Position numbers and translations under genes: made by a program. Source: Rhynochetos jubatus (taxonomy: Eukaryota > Chordata > Aves > Eurypygiformes > Rhynochetidae). Taken from it: 64,000 nt of DNA. Numbering within the stretch: position 1 is the stretch's first letter; every line of letters begins with the position of its first letter. This document shows positions 45,004 to 57,155 of the stretch, in pieces. The notes below the pieces were generated by a model, which saw only the letters and a list, made by a program, of their open reading frames with translations, searched no databases and was not told where the DNA came from. The stretch covers positions 5,446,157 through 5,510,156 of the forward strand of contig CM050676.1 in NCBI GenBank assembly GCA_027574665.1, written 5' to 3'.

Positions 45004-46544
45004 CAAGACTCATGGAGTGGGGTGTCATAAGGACTGATGTGTCACCCGGTGGCTTTGGTCATTCCCATCCCTCAAGGCGAGGAGCTAGTCCTGAGTGCTC
45101 AATGGAGCCCACAATGCCCTGCTCTTTGGGGAAAAGCCCTGAGCAGGTTGGGGAGCACGCAGGGGCCAGGCGAGGTGCCAGACCTGGCAGTAACTCTCTT
45201 GTTTGTCTCGGCTTTAGTGAGGTACCCACTGGAGCAGCTCACTGGGCTGGGCACCAGATTTACACAGAAAATGTAGACAGCCCAGAGAGCCATGGAGGGA
45301 AGGAACAAGAATCAGATGTTTGGAAGACATGGCCTTTGAGGAAGAGTAGAAGTTCATGTACTCCAGAAGGGAGAAGATAGCCGCAGCAAGCCTAGTAGGA
45401 CAGGACACTGCCTGGTTTCTTCTCCATCTCTAGTAAGGGGAGGACAGGAGAAACCATGCAAGGTTGAAGGTGGGCTCCCAGGCAGGAGACTATTTCTCTC
45501 TGAAGATTATGGTGGCTGGTGGTGGCACTGAACAATTGTTACGGAGGTCCTGGGGAGAACAAGGTGGATATTCCTGCAGAACTTCAGGACACTGCCTGTG
45601 GTATGGAGGTCTAGTAAAGGAAACTTTCACCAGAAGGACAGAAAATTGCTGAACTTCTCCAGGACTTGGCTTTTCTAGAGGACTGGGCAAGACATACTTG
45701 TGGCCCTTTTCTGGGCCAGAAAGGGAGAAGCCAAAACATGCCTTGACCTTCAAAATCCTTCAGCTGTCAACAGCAAAGGCTGCTCGTCACTCCAAGCTGA
45801 GCTGGACTCCCAGCCTGAGAGAGAGACAGCAGGACTCCTTTATTGAGCAGAGGGCTCTTCGCTCCTGTTTGTAGAATAACAGGGATTACATTTCCCAAGC
45901 CCAAAGTTGACTTTTCTTTCTCTTTCATTTCACTCTGTACCCTTCCAGCTCTCCTGTCCATCACCTTCAAGAGGACACCCACACAGAGAAAGTCTTCAAG
46001 GCTCTTCCTTCTGCTGACCTTCTCCGGCACCTCATGCCAAACAACCCAACCAGGCAGGGAGATGCCAGCTGGCCTTGAGGAGAGCCCGATGGAGCCTTTG
46101 GCTGCTTCCCAGTCAATGGGAAGAAGAAGGACTTTCCAGGCACCTTGCCCTGCCCCAGATGGTTCAACCTACAGAGAACGTACCAACCTGGAGACACACA
46201 TCTGCCTCTTGGTCCTGGGAGCTGTCTGGATGGGAAATACTTAGGCCCTCTTCCCATCCACACAGCCGATCGGCCGCAGACGGGAAAGGCAGATATATTT
46301 AGTTTCTCTTGGCACCAGCCAAAAAGAGCATTGAAGGGAGGGATGGAGTGGTGGGAAAACAGCACTTTGATTTTATTTGTTCTTTTTATGGACTCTTAAA
46401 GGTACAGGCTGGCGTTTGATCCTTGTTAAGGCATGGGGCCCAACAGGCCGTGGCATGGGGAACCTCAACTAGGGCCTGTCCCGCCACTCTTGATCTATAA
46501 CATGTCAGCTTTAAAAGGATCCTCTCCATCTCCTTAAACAATAT
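45004..46544. other. Intergenic DNA, no gene seen
   Basis: Mixed DNA; no repeat family or exon recognised. Confidence 0.35.
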
Positions 46545-46960
46545 ATTACCGCTGTCCATCGTTCCCATTAATGCATAAAAAATCATTAGGTATTTCTATG
46601 GAGACCCATCGCCATAAACACAGGCTTCCAAATGCACTCCGGCATTAAGCGGCCAAAGTAAACTGAAGGCGATTTCTGCGGTAATACCCTCTCATCACGC
46701 ATCCCCGTCCCAGCCCTCCCCCGTCCCCCACGTCTCTCTTCCCTCGATCAATTTTATGGTGCTTGCCTGGGGTTCATTAATGTTTCCGGAATCTCTCTCT
46801 GCCCTGTTTAAAAATTCTTAATTAAGCAAGGTTTTTTTGTTTACACTTGAACTAATTACACTTTTAAACCCGACAATAAAACATCAGCTCTGGGCCATTA
46901 GGGCCTGCTGCGGCCGGGCAATTCAGGAACTGCCATGCTTCGCAAGGAGATAGGAAGGCC
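46545..46960. promoter_or_regulatory. AT-rich, motif-dense block, candidate enhancer
   Basis: CATTAATGCATAAAAAATC, CCATCGCCATAAACAC, GATCAATTTTATGGTGC, TTCATTAATGTTTCCGG, TTCTTAATTAAGC and GAACTAATTACAC, spread over 400 bases around a C-rich spacer. Two sub-blocks (46545-46690 and 46745-46920). Homeodomain and ATCAAT cores are frequent. No coding potential. Inference from composition and motifs. Confidence 0.4.
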
Positions 46961-49900
46961 AGAGATGCAGCCGTTCTGCCTAGCTTCGGTTAAGAGGACG
47001 CCAGGATCTTCATCTGGTACATGGAGATGGGGGACAAGGGTTCGAGCAGCCAGATGTCCCCTTCAGCTCTTCCTTGTTTCCTCCGGATGCGCCTTCCCCA
47101 GATAAGGGCTGTCAGGGTGGCTACATGCGGACGTGTCCTCTCCCAATGCTCATTGTTGTTTGCCATGCATGGGTTCTCCATGCAACCACCCCCATTTCTC
47201 CAGAGGCACATTGCCATAGTGTGGCCCAAGAATGATGGAGGCAATGGAGACCTGGAGAATGGGCCTACGTGGAGGATGCAGGCCTGGGATGGCAGTGGTT
47301 GGGTTGTCTCCAACAGGCCAGGCTTGAGCACTTGTCTATACCGAAGGAGATGACCTCCCAGGTGGCCAAGGAGCTTCAGAAGGGATGGAGCAGAACCTCT
47401 GGGACACATCTATCTCCATCCCTAAGGGAATATGCCACAACCTACTGGTGGGAGCACCACATCTCAGGATCTTGGATTCAGCTTCTCACCACTGCAGAAA
47501 ACTGTTTCTGGCTGGCCTTTGTCTGCCTCGGGCTTTTTGTGTCCATCTTTGGGGACAGGAACAGTTACTGTGATGCTGAGCCCTCGGGGGGTTGGTACCA
47601 GGCTGATACTGCTGAAGACCCTTTAGGGAAGAGGTAGTGCAGCTGGTGGTGGACACAGTGTCACTGGTGACTGGGAGCTGCTCACCACCAACACGCGAAT
47701 ACTCCCAAGTCCCCACGAGCACAGCAGTGAGGGACACCCAGAAGCTGTTCTGCTTTGTTCAGGACCAGGAGATGCTGGTCATTTAGTTCATTTTCCACCA
47801 CAGTGGTGATTTCTTAGATACCAGCTCCAAACTGGTATTTTCTACCTTCTTTCTGTCACGTCTAGAAATAGCCTCCCTTACCTCAGGCAAGCGCATGGGG
47901 CATGAAGAAGATGGGGCTGGGGTGGTTGGCAGCCTTTGGGTTGTGTCTGCAGTAGCAATATGGAGGGGACAATGGCAGGCAGGTCCTGGTACCTGCATTT
48001 TGGCAGCTCCTGGGGGACTCAGGATTCTGTGTGAGGGTCTTGATGCCCAATGGCAGAGGGGTGGCCATCTCACGTACCCCACCCAGCCAGGCAGCCTCTC
48101 TCAGGTCCTCAAGACACCCACTGAGAGGAGAGGGGAACAACCAGGCCCCGATGGCCCAGCCTTTGCTCAGGTGCTTTCCTGAAATCCTCACCAGAGGGGA
48201 AAACCAGGGCTTCTTCTGCAAAAGGATCTGTGGCATTTGAGCCCCATGGGACATTTTCTCTTGTGCATCCATGGCTCACCCATCTGGGACTGGAGAGGGC
48301 TTTTGCAATGAAAAAACACCCTGAGCCAGACTAAACACTCCCGTCCGGTCCTACAACCTGCTCCCCTCATGGCTTCATCCCAAAAGGCTGCCCAGCACAT
48401 GTCTGCCTTTTGGAAACCCCTTTCCCTGGCAGTTATGAGCAGGGAGCTTGGGAAAAGCATCCCTCCTTGCCCTTTTTCTTCTCTGTAGCCTTCCCCAGTC
48501 AATCAGAGCAGCATCCAAGCCACCTCCACAGCCCTCCGTCACCTGTAATCTCCAGGGGAGGCGGGTGGTGGAGTGAGCTCTTCCCTGGTGCAGTTTGCAG
48601 GCAGAAATGCGTTTGTGCAGATGTGGGCTGTGCTCCGACTTGTACACATCTCCTGGGCAGCACCAGTGTCAGGAAAAGGGTGTTGCAAAGACCTCCGCCA
48701 AGGTCCCTGCCAACAGACCTGCTTGATAAACTCACTCACAAGGTGAGAAGTGAGATGTCAAAGGCAATTTCTTTCAATAGAGAATTGTTTAAAAAAATAA
48801 AATCTGTATGCAAACCTTTTTTGGGGAATGTTGCCTTTTTTAACTTCAAAAAACCCCCAGATGCACAAAGGTCTTTGGGAGCCTAAATCTTAAAGAATCC
48901 AGTAGATTTGCTAGGAAGGGAGGGATGAAGTCAGGACTGATGTTGTCGGTTCAAACATACTGATCTTTCCTTTCTTTTCTTCTATTTGAAGCAGAAAATT
49001 TCCCCTTTTGGAACAAAACATGAAGCAAAACCTGAGCAAACAGTTGATTCCTTCCCCACTGCCACGTGAGCTCTCAGCCCTCCTCCTGGACAGGAGCCGG
49101 CTAGCGAGGTGGCAGCAGCAAGGCAATCATCTCACCATAAATCCCTCTGATTTTTCTGTCAATTTATCCATTCTGGATTCGAGTTGCGTGGTCTCAGCTG
49201 CTGGTACGTGTAAAACCTGCCCGGACCTCACTGCAGCCATCCCAGCCAGACCCAGATGAACTGTGCTTCGGCTGACAGCAATTCCTGTGTTGACACTGGA
49301 CCAGGAATCCCTTAGTGACACTCCTGGGAGGATCTTATGCCTGCACAGCACAGTCCTACCTTGCCCCCAGTGCTGGCTATAAGGGAGGAAAGTGCATTGT
49401 CCTCCTGGGCCATAAGGGAAAGTGATGCACAGAGCAGGAGAGCAGCTCCCCAGGATTCCCAAATCCATGGCACCAGCCCAGGGGATGCATTCACTCCTTG
49501 CCTGTGGCCCCCCGTGCACACAGCAGTTGGAGCTGAGACCTGGCAGACTCGGTTCATGCAACAGATCACACGGAGTCACTGCTCAGTCCCACAACCAGAG
49601 GCAGTGATGGGGGGATAAAGCCACCCCAGGCAGCTGCCAAGCCACAGACTAGGGAACAGGAGGGGAACGTGAGGCTGCTGGGAGGAGGATGAGGAGGGAG
49701 AAGAGGAAGGGGCAGCAGGGGACAGGGCATGGATTCCCAGCAGGGTCCCTCTTGGGTTGATTGACTCGCTGTTATTGGGACAAACAGAGGACATGGGACA
49801 AAGAGCACAGCTGAGACGCATCAGTCCCAGCTACAGCGGGACTTGGGGCCCCAGATTCAAGGCCTGTTCATGTTCACACCCTCCCTCAGCACCTTCTTCT

Positions 49901-50446
49901 CCTCCTCTCAAACCCTCCCCTCACAGACTCCCCAGAGGACTCAAGCTGAGACCAGCCAACTCACCACACCCGTAACATGTGGGCATGGTGGGCTCCAGAC
50001 CGTGAAGACACTGTGCTCAGCCAACAGCCCAGTTAATGCCAAGGGGCAGGGACATTGGGATGTCCTGTGTTTAGGGCCCTTTGGTTTTCCTTGGGTGCCC
50101 ATGGCTCGGGGAGCTAGAGGAGGATGGATGTTGCTTACCTCCCCCTGCTCCACCCTGCCCAACCCAGGGTGCTGACCAGGGCTCAGCCCTCCTGGGGGAC
50201 TGTTTGGGAGCAAGAAGTCTCTGTGGCTAATCAGGGATTTTTTGGGAGGATTTACAGCAGGGAAAGTGCCAAAAGGGGCAGAGAAGGTAAATGCGCCCTG
50301 GCACCCTGTGGGGTTTGAAACAGAGGGAAGGAGGATGAGGAAGGGAGAGAGGGGTGAAAAAGTAAATCAGTGCAGGTGGACCACAGGGGAACCATGGCCC
50401 TTCATGCCTATCCTGGCCATGTCCCTGCAAGAGGGGCCACAAGGCT
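46961..50446. other. Intergenic DNA, no gene seen
   Basis: GC-balanced DNA with ORFs up to 158 codons, none recognisable. An AT-rich patch at about 48765-48850. Confidence 0.35.
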
Positions 50447-50463
50447 GGGGGGGGGGGGGGGGG
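50447..50463. repeat. Poly-G run of 17
   Basis: An uninterrupted G run; likely length-polymorphic and hard to sequence. Confidence 0.95.
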
Positions 50464-51184
50464 AGTGCACAGATTTTTGGGGCACAGAGGAGCCAATGTC
50501 ACTTTGGCTGGCCAAGCACTGCTGGACAGGGCAGGGGCGCCCTCTGCTCCTCACCCCTGCATGAGTCCATTTACCCCCCCCTTTTTTCCCCCTAATTCTT
50601 CTCATAAATATCTTCCTGCATCAAGGCCTGGGGGAAACCAGCAGTGCCTGGACACGCCAGGCAGGGTTTGCTCATGGGGGACACAGAGGCAGGATGGGTG
50701 GGACAGGGAGCTGCCTTCCTGGCAGCCGGCCCAAGGGGAGCAGGGATGAGCTGGTCCCACTTGCCCTGGGGGCAATAATGGGGGAAAAGGCACCTGCCCA
50801 TGTGTCTCCCCCAGAAATAAGTCAGGAACACAGCACAGGGCTTGGGCCAGACCCAGAGCTCTTTGCCCCCCCATCAGCCATGTGCCTGGGCCAACAGGGC
50901 TTGCAAAGGGCTGGGGGGCCAGAACTTTGCTGGGGTTAGCACCCAAAGCCCATGACATGCAGCCCCACCGTGTTCACCCTTGTCCCCCACCCCAGACAGC
51001 ATTTGGTTCTCCCCTGTCCCGTGGGCTGAGTCTCCACCCCACAACCCCTCCAGCACCCAATCCCAACGCCTAAACAGCCCCCCAGGGTGGGCACCTTCCC
51101 ACTCTGCATCCCACTTTTCCCCTTCCTGCAGCCAGCATCGTGGCCAGGCTGCAGCCTCCTCCCCGTGCTCTGCCCTTGTTTCAA
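50464..51184. other. Intergenic DNA, no gene seen
   Basis: No recognisable feature. Confidence 0.35.
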
Positions 51185-51345
51185 TTTTATGAGCTTTTTC
51201 TTGCTATAAATATGGTTTTGAGTGCCCATTTATCAGGTCCTGCAGCTCCGGAGTCAGCCTGCCGAGCTGCCCATGACAGGTCAAAATTGACTCATATGAT
51301 ATTAGAATTGCTATTGATCCCTTCGGCACCTCGCAATGCTCCCAG
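51185..51345. promoter_or_regulatory. Candidate regulatory block with an ONECUT-type site
   Basis: GCTATAAATATGGTTTTGAG (TATA/MEF2-like), CCATGACAGGTCAAAATTGAC (TGACAG and nuclear-receptor half sites) and TGCTATTGATCCCTTC at 51309-51324, which exactly repeats 4929-4944 near ONECUT3. Complex, non-repetitive sequence; function inferred. Confidence 0.35.
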
Positions 51346-51680
51346 CTCCGTGACCCGGTGTCAGGCTCGGCAGCCCCCCCGCCTCTGGCCGCCCCGTGCT
51401 TCCTCCTGCCTGCTCTCTGGTTCATCCCCCTGTCTGCGCCCGGGCTGGGGTCCCTCACTCCTGGCCTGCCTGACACCGTACGGGGACCAGGGCACCGTGT
51501 CTTCCCATGGCCATGGGCTGCTGAGTGGGACACGGTCTCAGAGCTGCTCTGTGCACAGCGCTGGGTGAATCCCAAAGGGAAATCTTGCTCTGGTCTGGGT
51601 GACTTTCAAGGCTCTCAGCCCTTTGCCCAAGGACTTTGGGGTTGGGACACATACTGCGCCCCAAAAAGACCATAGAATCT
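51346..51680. other. Intergenic DNA, no gene seen
   Basis: GC-rich mixed DNA; the frame at 51358-51675 (plus, 105 codons) has no recognisable domain. Confidence 0.35.
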
Positions 51681-51735
51681 TCTGTGCCTCAGTTTCCCTG
51701 CTGGCAAAGTGAGCATCGTTCCCCCTCCTTTTCCT
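51681..51735 (+). mobile_element. MIR-like SINE fragment
   Basis: TCTGTGCCTCAGTTTCCCTG then CTGGCAAAGTGAGCATCGTT matches the amniote MIR phrase TGTGCCTCAGTTTCCCCATCTGTAAAATGGGGAT, with decay after the core. Confidence 0.55.
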
Positions 51736-52280
51736 GCAGGTTTCCACACTGGAGTCAGCTGAGGACTAAGGCTCAAGCAGCTTTGGGTGTTGCTTTTATC
51801 AAAATGGGCAAATTCCACCACCGATTCAAGCTGAATTAACCTGGTTTCTTCCATCCCTGTTTCCTGGAGGATCCATGCAGGTTCCTGCTGTGCTGAAAAC
51901 CCTTCAGCAGCTTCCCAAAAGCCAGTGATTTTCACCCCCAGGTTCCTTTGACCTCCTACCAAATCAGCCTTTTTTTCCTGTTTTCCTCTGGAGAAAGAGA
52001 CAAGGAAAAGATCGCTTTCTGGCCTTTCTCATATGGATTGAAGGGCAAGAAAGGAAAAGAGGAGGTAGTAGGATCAAACCGTGCAGGAGGAGGTCCTTCC
52101 CCACTCATGCGTCACCCTGCAACGGTAAGATGCTGTAGGCCCTGCAAGGGTGCTCTGGGCCAAGGAGCACGTTCATGGGAGACAAACCATCCGTGACCAT
52201 GCACAGTCAAGACACCAACTCAGCGAGGGAATGGCTGCAGCTGGAGCCCGAGGGAACAGCTGCAGCAGGGTGTCTGCATG
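51736..52280. other. Intergenic DNA, no gene seen
   Basis: No recognisable feature. Confidence 0.35.
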
Positions 52281-52576
52281 TGTGGTGGTGTGCGGTCATG
52301 TGGTCACTTCACAGCCACGCATGGTCGTATGTGCTCATACACAGTCACGCGCGTCATCCACAGTTGTCCGTGGTCATGCGTGGTGGTTAGTGGTCATGCG
52401 TGGTCACCCACAGTTGGGCACAGTAATATATGGTTGTACATGGTCACGCGTGGTCATGTGTGGTTTGTGTGTGGCCGTGGATGGTGGCGAGTGGCCGTCC
52501 ATGGTCATGCATGGCTGTGCATGGTCATACGTTGTCCTGTGTGGTGGTGAATGGTCATGCATGATCATACACGGCT
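52281..52576. repeat. Degenerate TGGTCATG-type minisatellite
   Basis: About 300 bases of drifting units built from TGGTCATG, CATGCGTGGT and GTGTGGTGG, with period near 8-10 and higher-order mixtures. Open frames across it (Val/Cys/Trp/His-rich) are repeat artefacts. Many CATG and CACGCGTG palindromes follow. Confidence 0.8.
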
Positions 52577-52736
52577 CTGGTGACATCCAGAGCCACATCT
52601 CTGTGCCCACAGCCTAGAGCAGGGCTGACCGCCAGGGACACGAGGATGCTGCCAGCTCACCAGCTCCTGGGTGCAACGTTACAGATGACCAGAGGCCAGA
52701 CCTGGCTCTCCGAGGAGCTTATCTGGAGCCAGGGCT
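52577..52736. other. Intergenic DNA, no gene seen
   Basis: Short spacer between a minisatellite and a motif-dense block. Confidence 0.35.
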
Positions 52737-52875
52737 GGCAATCGATCACGGGGAAACTCCGCATCCTCCAGAGCAACCCAGGATTAATTTATGTTTGTCT
52801 GAAGGACGCTAATTAAGCCTGTTTAAGAGAAAGTTAACTTTAATACTGTGATCTAGTTGATATTAAGAAGCTGCC
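52737..52875. promoter_or_regulatory. Candidate enhancer with ONECUT- and HNF1-like sites
   Basis: GCAATCGATCACG (about 52738), GGATTAATTTATG, GCTAATTAAGCC, AAGTTAACTTTAATAC (HNF1-like half palindrome) and AGTTGATATTAAG lie within 130 bases. Co-occurrence of ONECUT and HNF1-type sites is typical of liver/pancreas enhancers, but here it is only motif evidence. Confidence 0.35.
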
Positions 52876-53564
52876 AAGGAGAGCTGGAAGCAGCTGATCT
52901 AACATCTGGCCCAAGGCCCTGTTTCGGGACCTGCTGAGCACAGCCCAGGGGAGGACCCAGAGGCTCTGGGGATGGTCCCAGGGGAGGTCATTCCCCTCTC
53001 ATGCATCCTACCTGCTTCAACACCAAAGGGTACAGAAGAAGGACCAAATCTGATCCAACCTGGGCTTATCGAACAGGACCAAAAATACAGTTATTTTTCA
53101 GTTTATTGGCAATTTCCCATTCTCCGCCTCAAAAAAATTAGATAGAAGTAATTTGATTTGAAATGAAAACCAGTTCAAAATCATTAGCAAATCGAAAGTC
53201 AAGTAAAAACCAATTGTTCTGGGTCAGGCAGCACATTTGGGTTTGATTTCAGCCTTTGAGGTGCAGCTCGAACATTTTAAGGTCAAACTGAAGGAAATTC
53301 TTCCAAAGAAAGTTGCTCTGGCCGCAGAGCTGGAGCTGCGCCATCACCCTGTGGGCAGGGAGCGGGGCCTGATCCTGCTCCTCTGGGTGGTGCGGGAAGC
53401 TCCAGGCTCCCTCTGGTCCCTGGTTATGCCCCCATTCCCCATGGCAACTGCCCACACACCCCAGGGCTGTGGGAGATCCTCATCCCACCGCAGCCCCGTC
53501 ACCCAGGGCAGGGCAACATCCATCCAGTCAACAAAAAAATCTCCTGGCAGCTCCATCTCTTTTT
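52876..53564. other. Intergenic DNA, AT-rich in part
   Basis: AT-rich at about 53080-53225 (GTAATTTGATTTGAAATG, AATCATTAGCAAATCG); otherwise unremarkable. Confidence 0.35.
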
Positions 53565-53740
53565 TCCCCCCTTAAAGCAAACATCTTCATTACAGCTCGG
53601 AGTTGTTTAAATAAATGAATTAATATTGACAAACCATCAACGAGGCTAATAAATGATTAGTTAAAGGCATACATACATCACATTACGGTTAGCATTAGCC
53701 GAGGCTTAATTACTTGTGGAGAGGATCCCATTAGAGTAGG
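53565..53740. promoter_or_regulatory. TAAT-rich block, candidate enhancer
   Basis: AAATGAATTAATATTGACAA, GGCTAATAAATGATTAG and GGCTTAATTACTTGTGG, non-repetitive and well bounded against GC-rich neighbours. Homeodomain-type cores; inference. Confidence 0.35.
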
Positions 53741-55790
53741 TGCTACATTGCCGTCACCCTCCACAGCCCTGCACCCTCGCGGGGCTCCGGCTACATCCGT
53801 GGCCCTGCTGGGACCCCCTCAGACCAGCACGTCCCGGTGCTGCAGACTGAGCACTGCTGGTGGGGCAGGGCATGGCAGAGGAAACCTCGCCCTGACACCT
53901 GCTCCTGGGCATGGCCCATCAGTGCAGTGAGCAGGCCAGGTCTCAGCAGGCAGCAACACTGCTGGGGCAGAGCCAGCGGAGAAGTTTGGATGCTGAGTTG
54001 GTACGAGGTGGTCAAACACGCAGATCCATGCGGCCTGTGAAAAGAGACACTGACAAATAAAATAGGCAATAAATAATAATAACAATATCATAAAATTTTC
54101 AAATTTATTGAAAACCGGTCCACTCGTAGAATATTGGATTTTTCTATTATTTACACAGCTGCTGATTTTTTGTAAATATTTAATGCCCCATGGATTTTTT
54201 TCAAAGTACAAATCTGAACAATTTCTAAATTTAAAATCCACCTCACAGTGCAACTATGCGAGGGCCCGATCCTGCCCCTCCCTCCATGGGACCCATCCCT
54301 GGAGTCAAGATGGGACCGACGCTGCACCCAGAGATGTCCAGGGAGGCTTATTCTGGCTGGTGACGTTTTGGGTCGTCCTCTCAGTCCTCAGATATCAGAG
54401 GGGAGAGATGGGCAAAGCAAAACCCATAAAACCTCCTAATACCTTTCCAGCGTGCCCAGCACCCTGTGCCACCCATCCCTGGGGACCTGAGGCCACCACG
54501 TCGGTCACACACATGGTGTCACAATGTCACTGTGGGGGCAAAGACCCAAACAGCCCAAAAGGCGAAAATTGAGATGAAAGGCAGAGCGTGCGAGGCTCGT
54601 GTCCATATGCATTTCGGCTTCGAGAGGTTTGTTAGGACTAAGAGGCCCTTTCATCCTTTTCCAAGGTGTTGTAATGTATCCCCACTGGCTTTCATCTCAG
54701 CCTGATTGATACTCAGGGCTCTAATGAGCGTGACGGGAAGAGTGGCCAAGGATGGGGAGGGGGGTATGAGACCCCTCGGCAAAGGTTTCAAAACACTTTC
54801 CATGTTGCAGCTAATGAGGAGAGGAGAGCTGGAGCTGAGGAGTGCGATGGGAGGATGGAACTCCCCAAAGGCTGATGGGTGCAGGTCTCTGCCTCCTGCG
54901 GGGACACTGAGCCCATGCACCCCCGATGACCCAGACACAAGATGGGGCATCTAAAGACAAAGAAGGACTTAACGCCCTCCGTTCATTCTTGTCACCCTGT
55001 CCCAGAACATAGAGCGGTGGGAGAATGGCACCAGTGGCCCTTTTCCCCTGGGAGGCGAAGGTTGGTACCCCTCTCCCCAGGAAGGGGAGTGAGAAAGGAG
55101 CCCCTGGGACAGAGCACCCTGTGCCCGGGGATGGTGGGGTGCTCAGTACAGTACATAAGCATCACCCTGCTCCACTCCCAGCCGCCTCCTCTCCACCACT
55201 CCTGGGCTGAAAATCTGTATGAAAACTAACGGGGCACCCCTGCACCCCCACTTCACCTCCCTCCTCCCACTCCTTTCCCATTTATGCCACCAAGGCCAGC
55301 TCGATGGCAGCCCCAGCACTGCGCCATGCGCTGCCATGGGGAGCTGGGAGGAACGTCCCTGTCCTGGCACTGGGCACAGCCTGGCTGGCACCCCCTGTGG
55401 GTTCCCCAGCTGCCTCCTGCCATCGGCACTCCCAGTCCTGGTGCCACCAGCTGTGGGTGGTGGGGCAGGGTGCTGCCTTCCCAGGCTGGGGCCGCATCCT
55501 GCGCACCTTCACTGCACAAACGGCCTCACTGCAAACCTCATAGGCCGAGACGGTCCTCAGGCAGGGCCTGTGTTGGTCCTTGTGTCTCAGTGGCCCTTTG
55601 AGGTGTGGGATGGAGGCACAGGCACATTTAGCAAGGCGGGGGGGTCCTTGAAACCCCCTGGAAAATGCCTCTACTCCCAGAGGGGATGGATCCTGCCCTC
55701 CCTGTGGGCAGCTCAGCCCTGCAAGGATGCCACAGGGGATGCTACCAAGCACCCCTTACCTCTTCTTCCCCTTCTTCCTCACCCTCTCTG
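53741..55790. other. Intergenic DNA, no gene seen
   Basis: A second AT-rich block at about 54045-54240 (ATAATAATAACAATATCAT, AAATATTTAATGCCCC) may be regulatory or simple sequence. ORFs up to 210 codons (55219-55851, plus) have no recognisable domain. Confidence 0.35.
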
Positions 55791-55809
55791 CCCCCCCCCC
55801 CCCCCCCCC
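55791..55809. repeat. Poly-C run of 19
   Basis: An uninterrupted C run; G-quadruplex/i-motif potential and probable length error. Confidence 0.95.
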
Positions 55810-57098
55810 AGCATTCACCTGTTTCTATTCCCAGGTCTAATGGGCTGCTGAGGGATGGGCTACATGCCAATACGGATCTTGACAAACGCAGCCTGAGCAG
55901 GGTTTCTCCCTCTTCACTCTGGCCATTCATTTTCCCTAACACCCCGCTAGCTCTAGAGCTGCCAGCTCTTCTCAGCATGAGAAAAAAGAAAAAAAGGGCA
56001 GCTACTCCAGAAATTCCTGAAACCGGGTGTATTTGGAGCCTCCTTGCCTGCCTGCACCCACTGCCCAGCCAGGGCCAGACCCAGAGCTGCCCCATGCTGC
56101 TGCCATCCCTGAGACCACCACATTTGTTGCACCAATGGCTAAAGTGGGGTCTGTCTCTCCACTCCTGGTAGTCAGAAGTCATTTCCCCAGGTTCTTCTCC
56201 CTTCCTGGAGACCCTCAAGCAGGATTAACACCAGTGAGCCTCAGCTCTTGGTCACCTCCTGCAGAGAAGGTCACCAGAAGGACCCTCCTGTCCCTGCCAG
56301 TGGGTCTGGAGTGTCTCCTCCCAGCTCACAGAGCTGCAACCACAGCGAGCGTGTGGCATCCGGGTTGGACCAACCCTCAGCAGCTCCTCCATGCCCACAG
56401 GCCATCTGGGCAGTTACACTCTCCTGTCCCAGTTTGGGGACTGGAGCTAAAGGACAACGTGGCAGTTGTGACTGGCCCAGGAGGGACTGAGCAGGGCTGT
56501 ACCCCTGGGGACAGCAGGGAAAGGCTGGCACATCCCCATGGCAGGGAAGAGGGGATGGGAAGAGGGTTATTAGCAGCTTCTCCCTTTCAGGGCCAGGCAA
56601 CCAGACTCTTTAAATAGATCTGAAGTAGTCCGAGCGCATTGGCTTAATTGATTGGCAAGTGCTCCAAGCTGCATATCGGAGATGTGCTGGGGAGCCAAGC
56701 GCTATCGCCTTCCTCCATCCATCACCCCAGCATGCTCCCCTCCTCTCCCTCAGCCCAAGCAATATCTCCTACCCACGGAGCAGTTCTGGCACTCCAGGCC
56801 CACTCCTGCCTCTGGCACCCAGCACCCTTCCCCATGGCAGCTCCAGTCAGCTGGAAGGAAAAAAACACCCAACCACCAAAACCCAAAAAACACCCCAACC
56901 CAAACCACACACCAACTCTGAGGACCTGCAGGGATTTGGGGCAGAGCATCTGTGTGCACCCACAGATGTTTATGTATGCTTATCCAAGGGGAACAGGGAT
57001 TTTTTTTTGCTTACTGTGTTTCACTTTCTATTTTATGTTAATTCTCTTCCAGCCCTCAGAGCTGGCCAGGATGCAGGACAAGAATTAGCACAAGAAAG
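55810..57098. other. Intergenic DNA, no gene seen
   Basis: No recognisable exon or repeat family. A-rich and C-rich phrases at about 56860-56910. Confidence 0.35.
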
Positions 57099-57155
57099 AA
57101 AAAAAAAAAAAAAAAAAAGGAAAAGTAAAGGAAAGAAAAGGAAAAAAAAAAGGAG
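57099..57155. repeat. Poly-A run and GAAAA-rich tract
   Basis: Twenty A followed by GGAAAAGTAAAGGAAAG-like sequence. No retroposed body is recognised to its left, so a simple purine tract is the default reading. Confidence 0.85.

Noticed and set aside
52278-52610. ORFs rich in Val, His, Cys and Trp
   Set aside because: Translation of a minisatellite on both strands.
57099-57155. Poly-A run as the tail of a processed pseudogene
   Set aside because: No retrocopy body is recognisable to its left and the run grades into GAAAA simple sequence.
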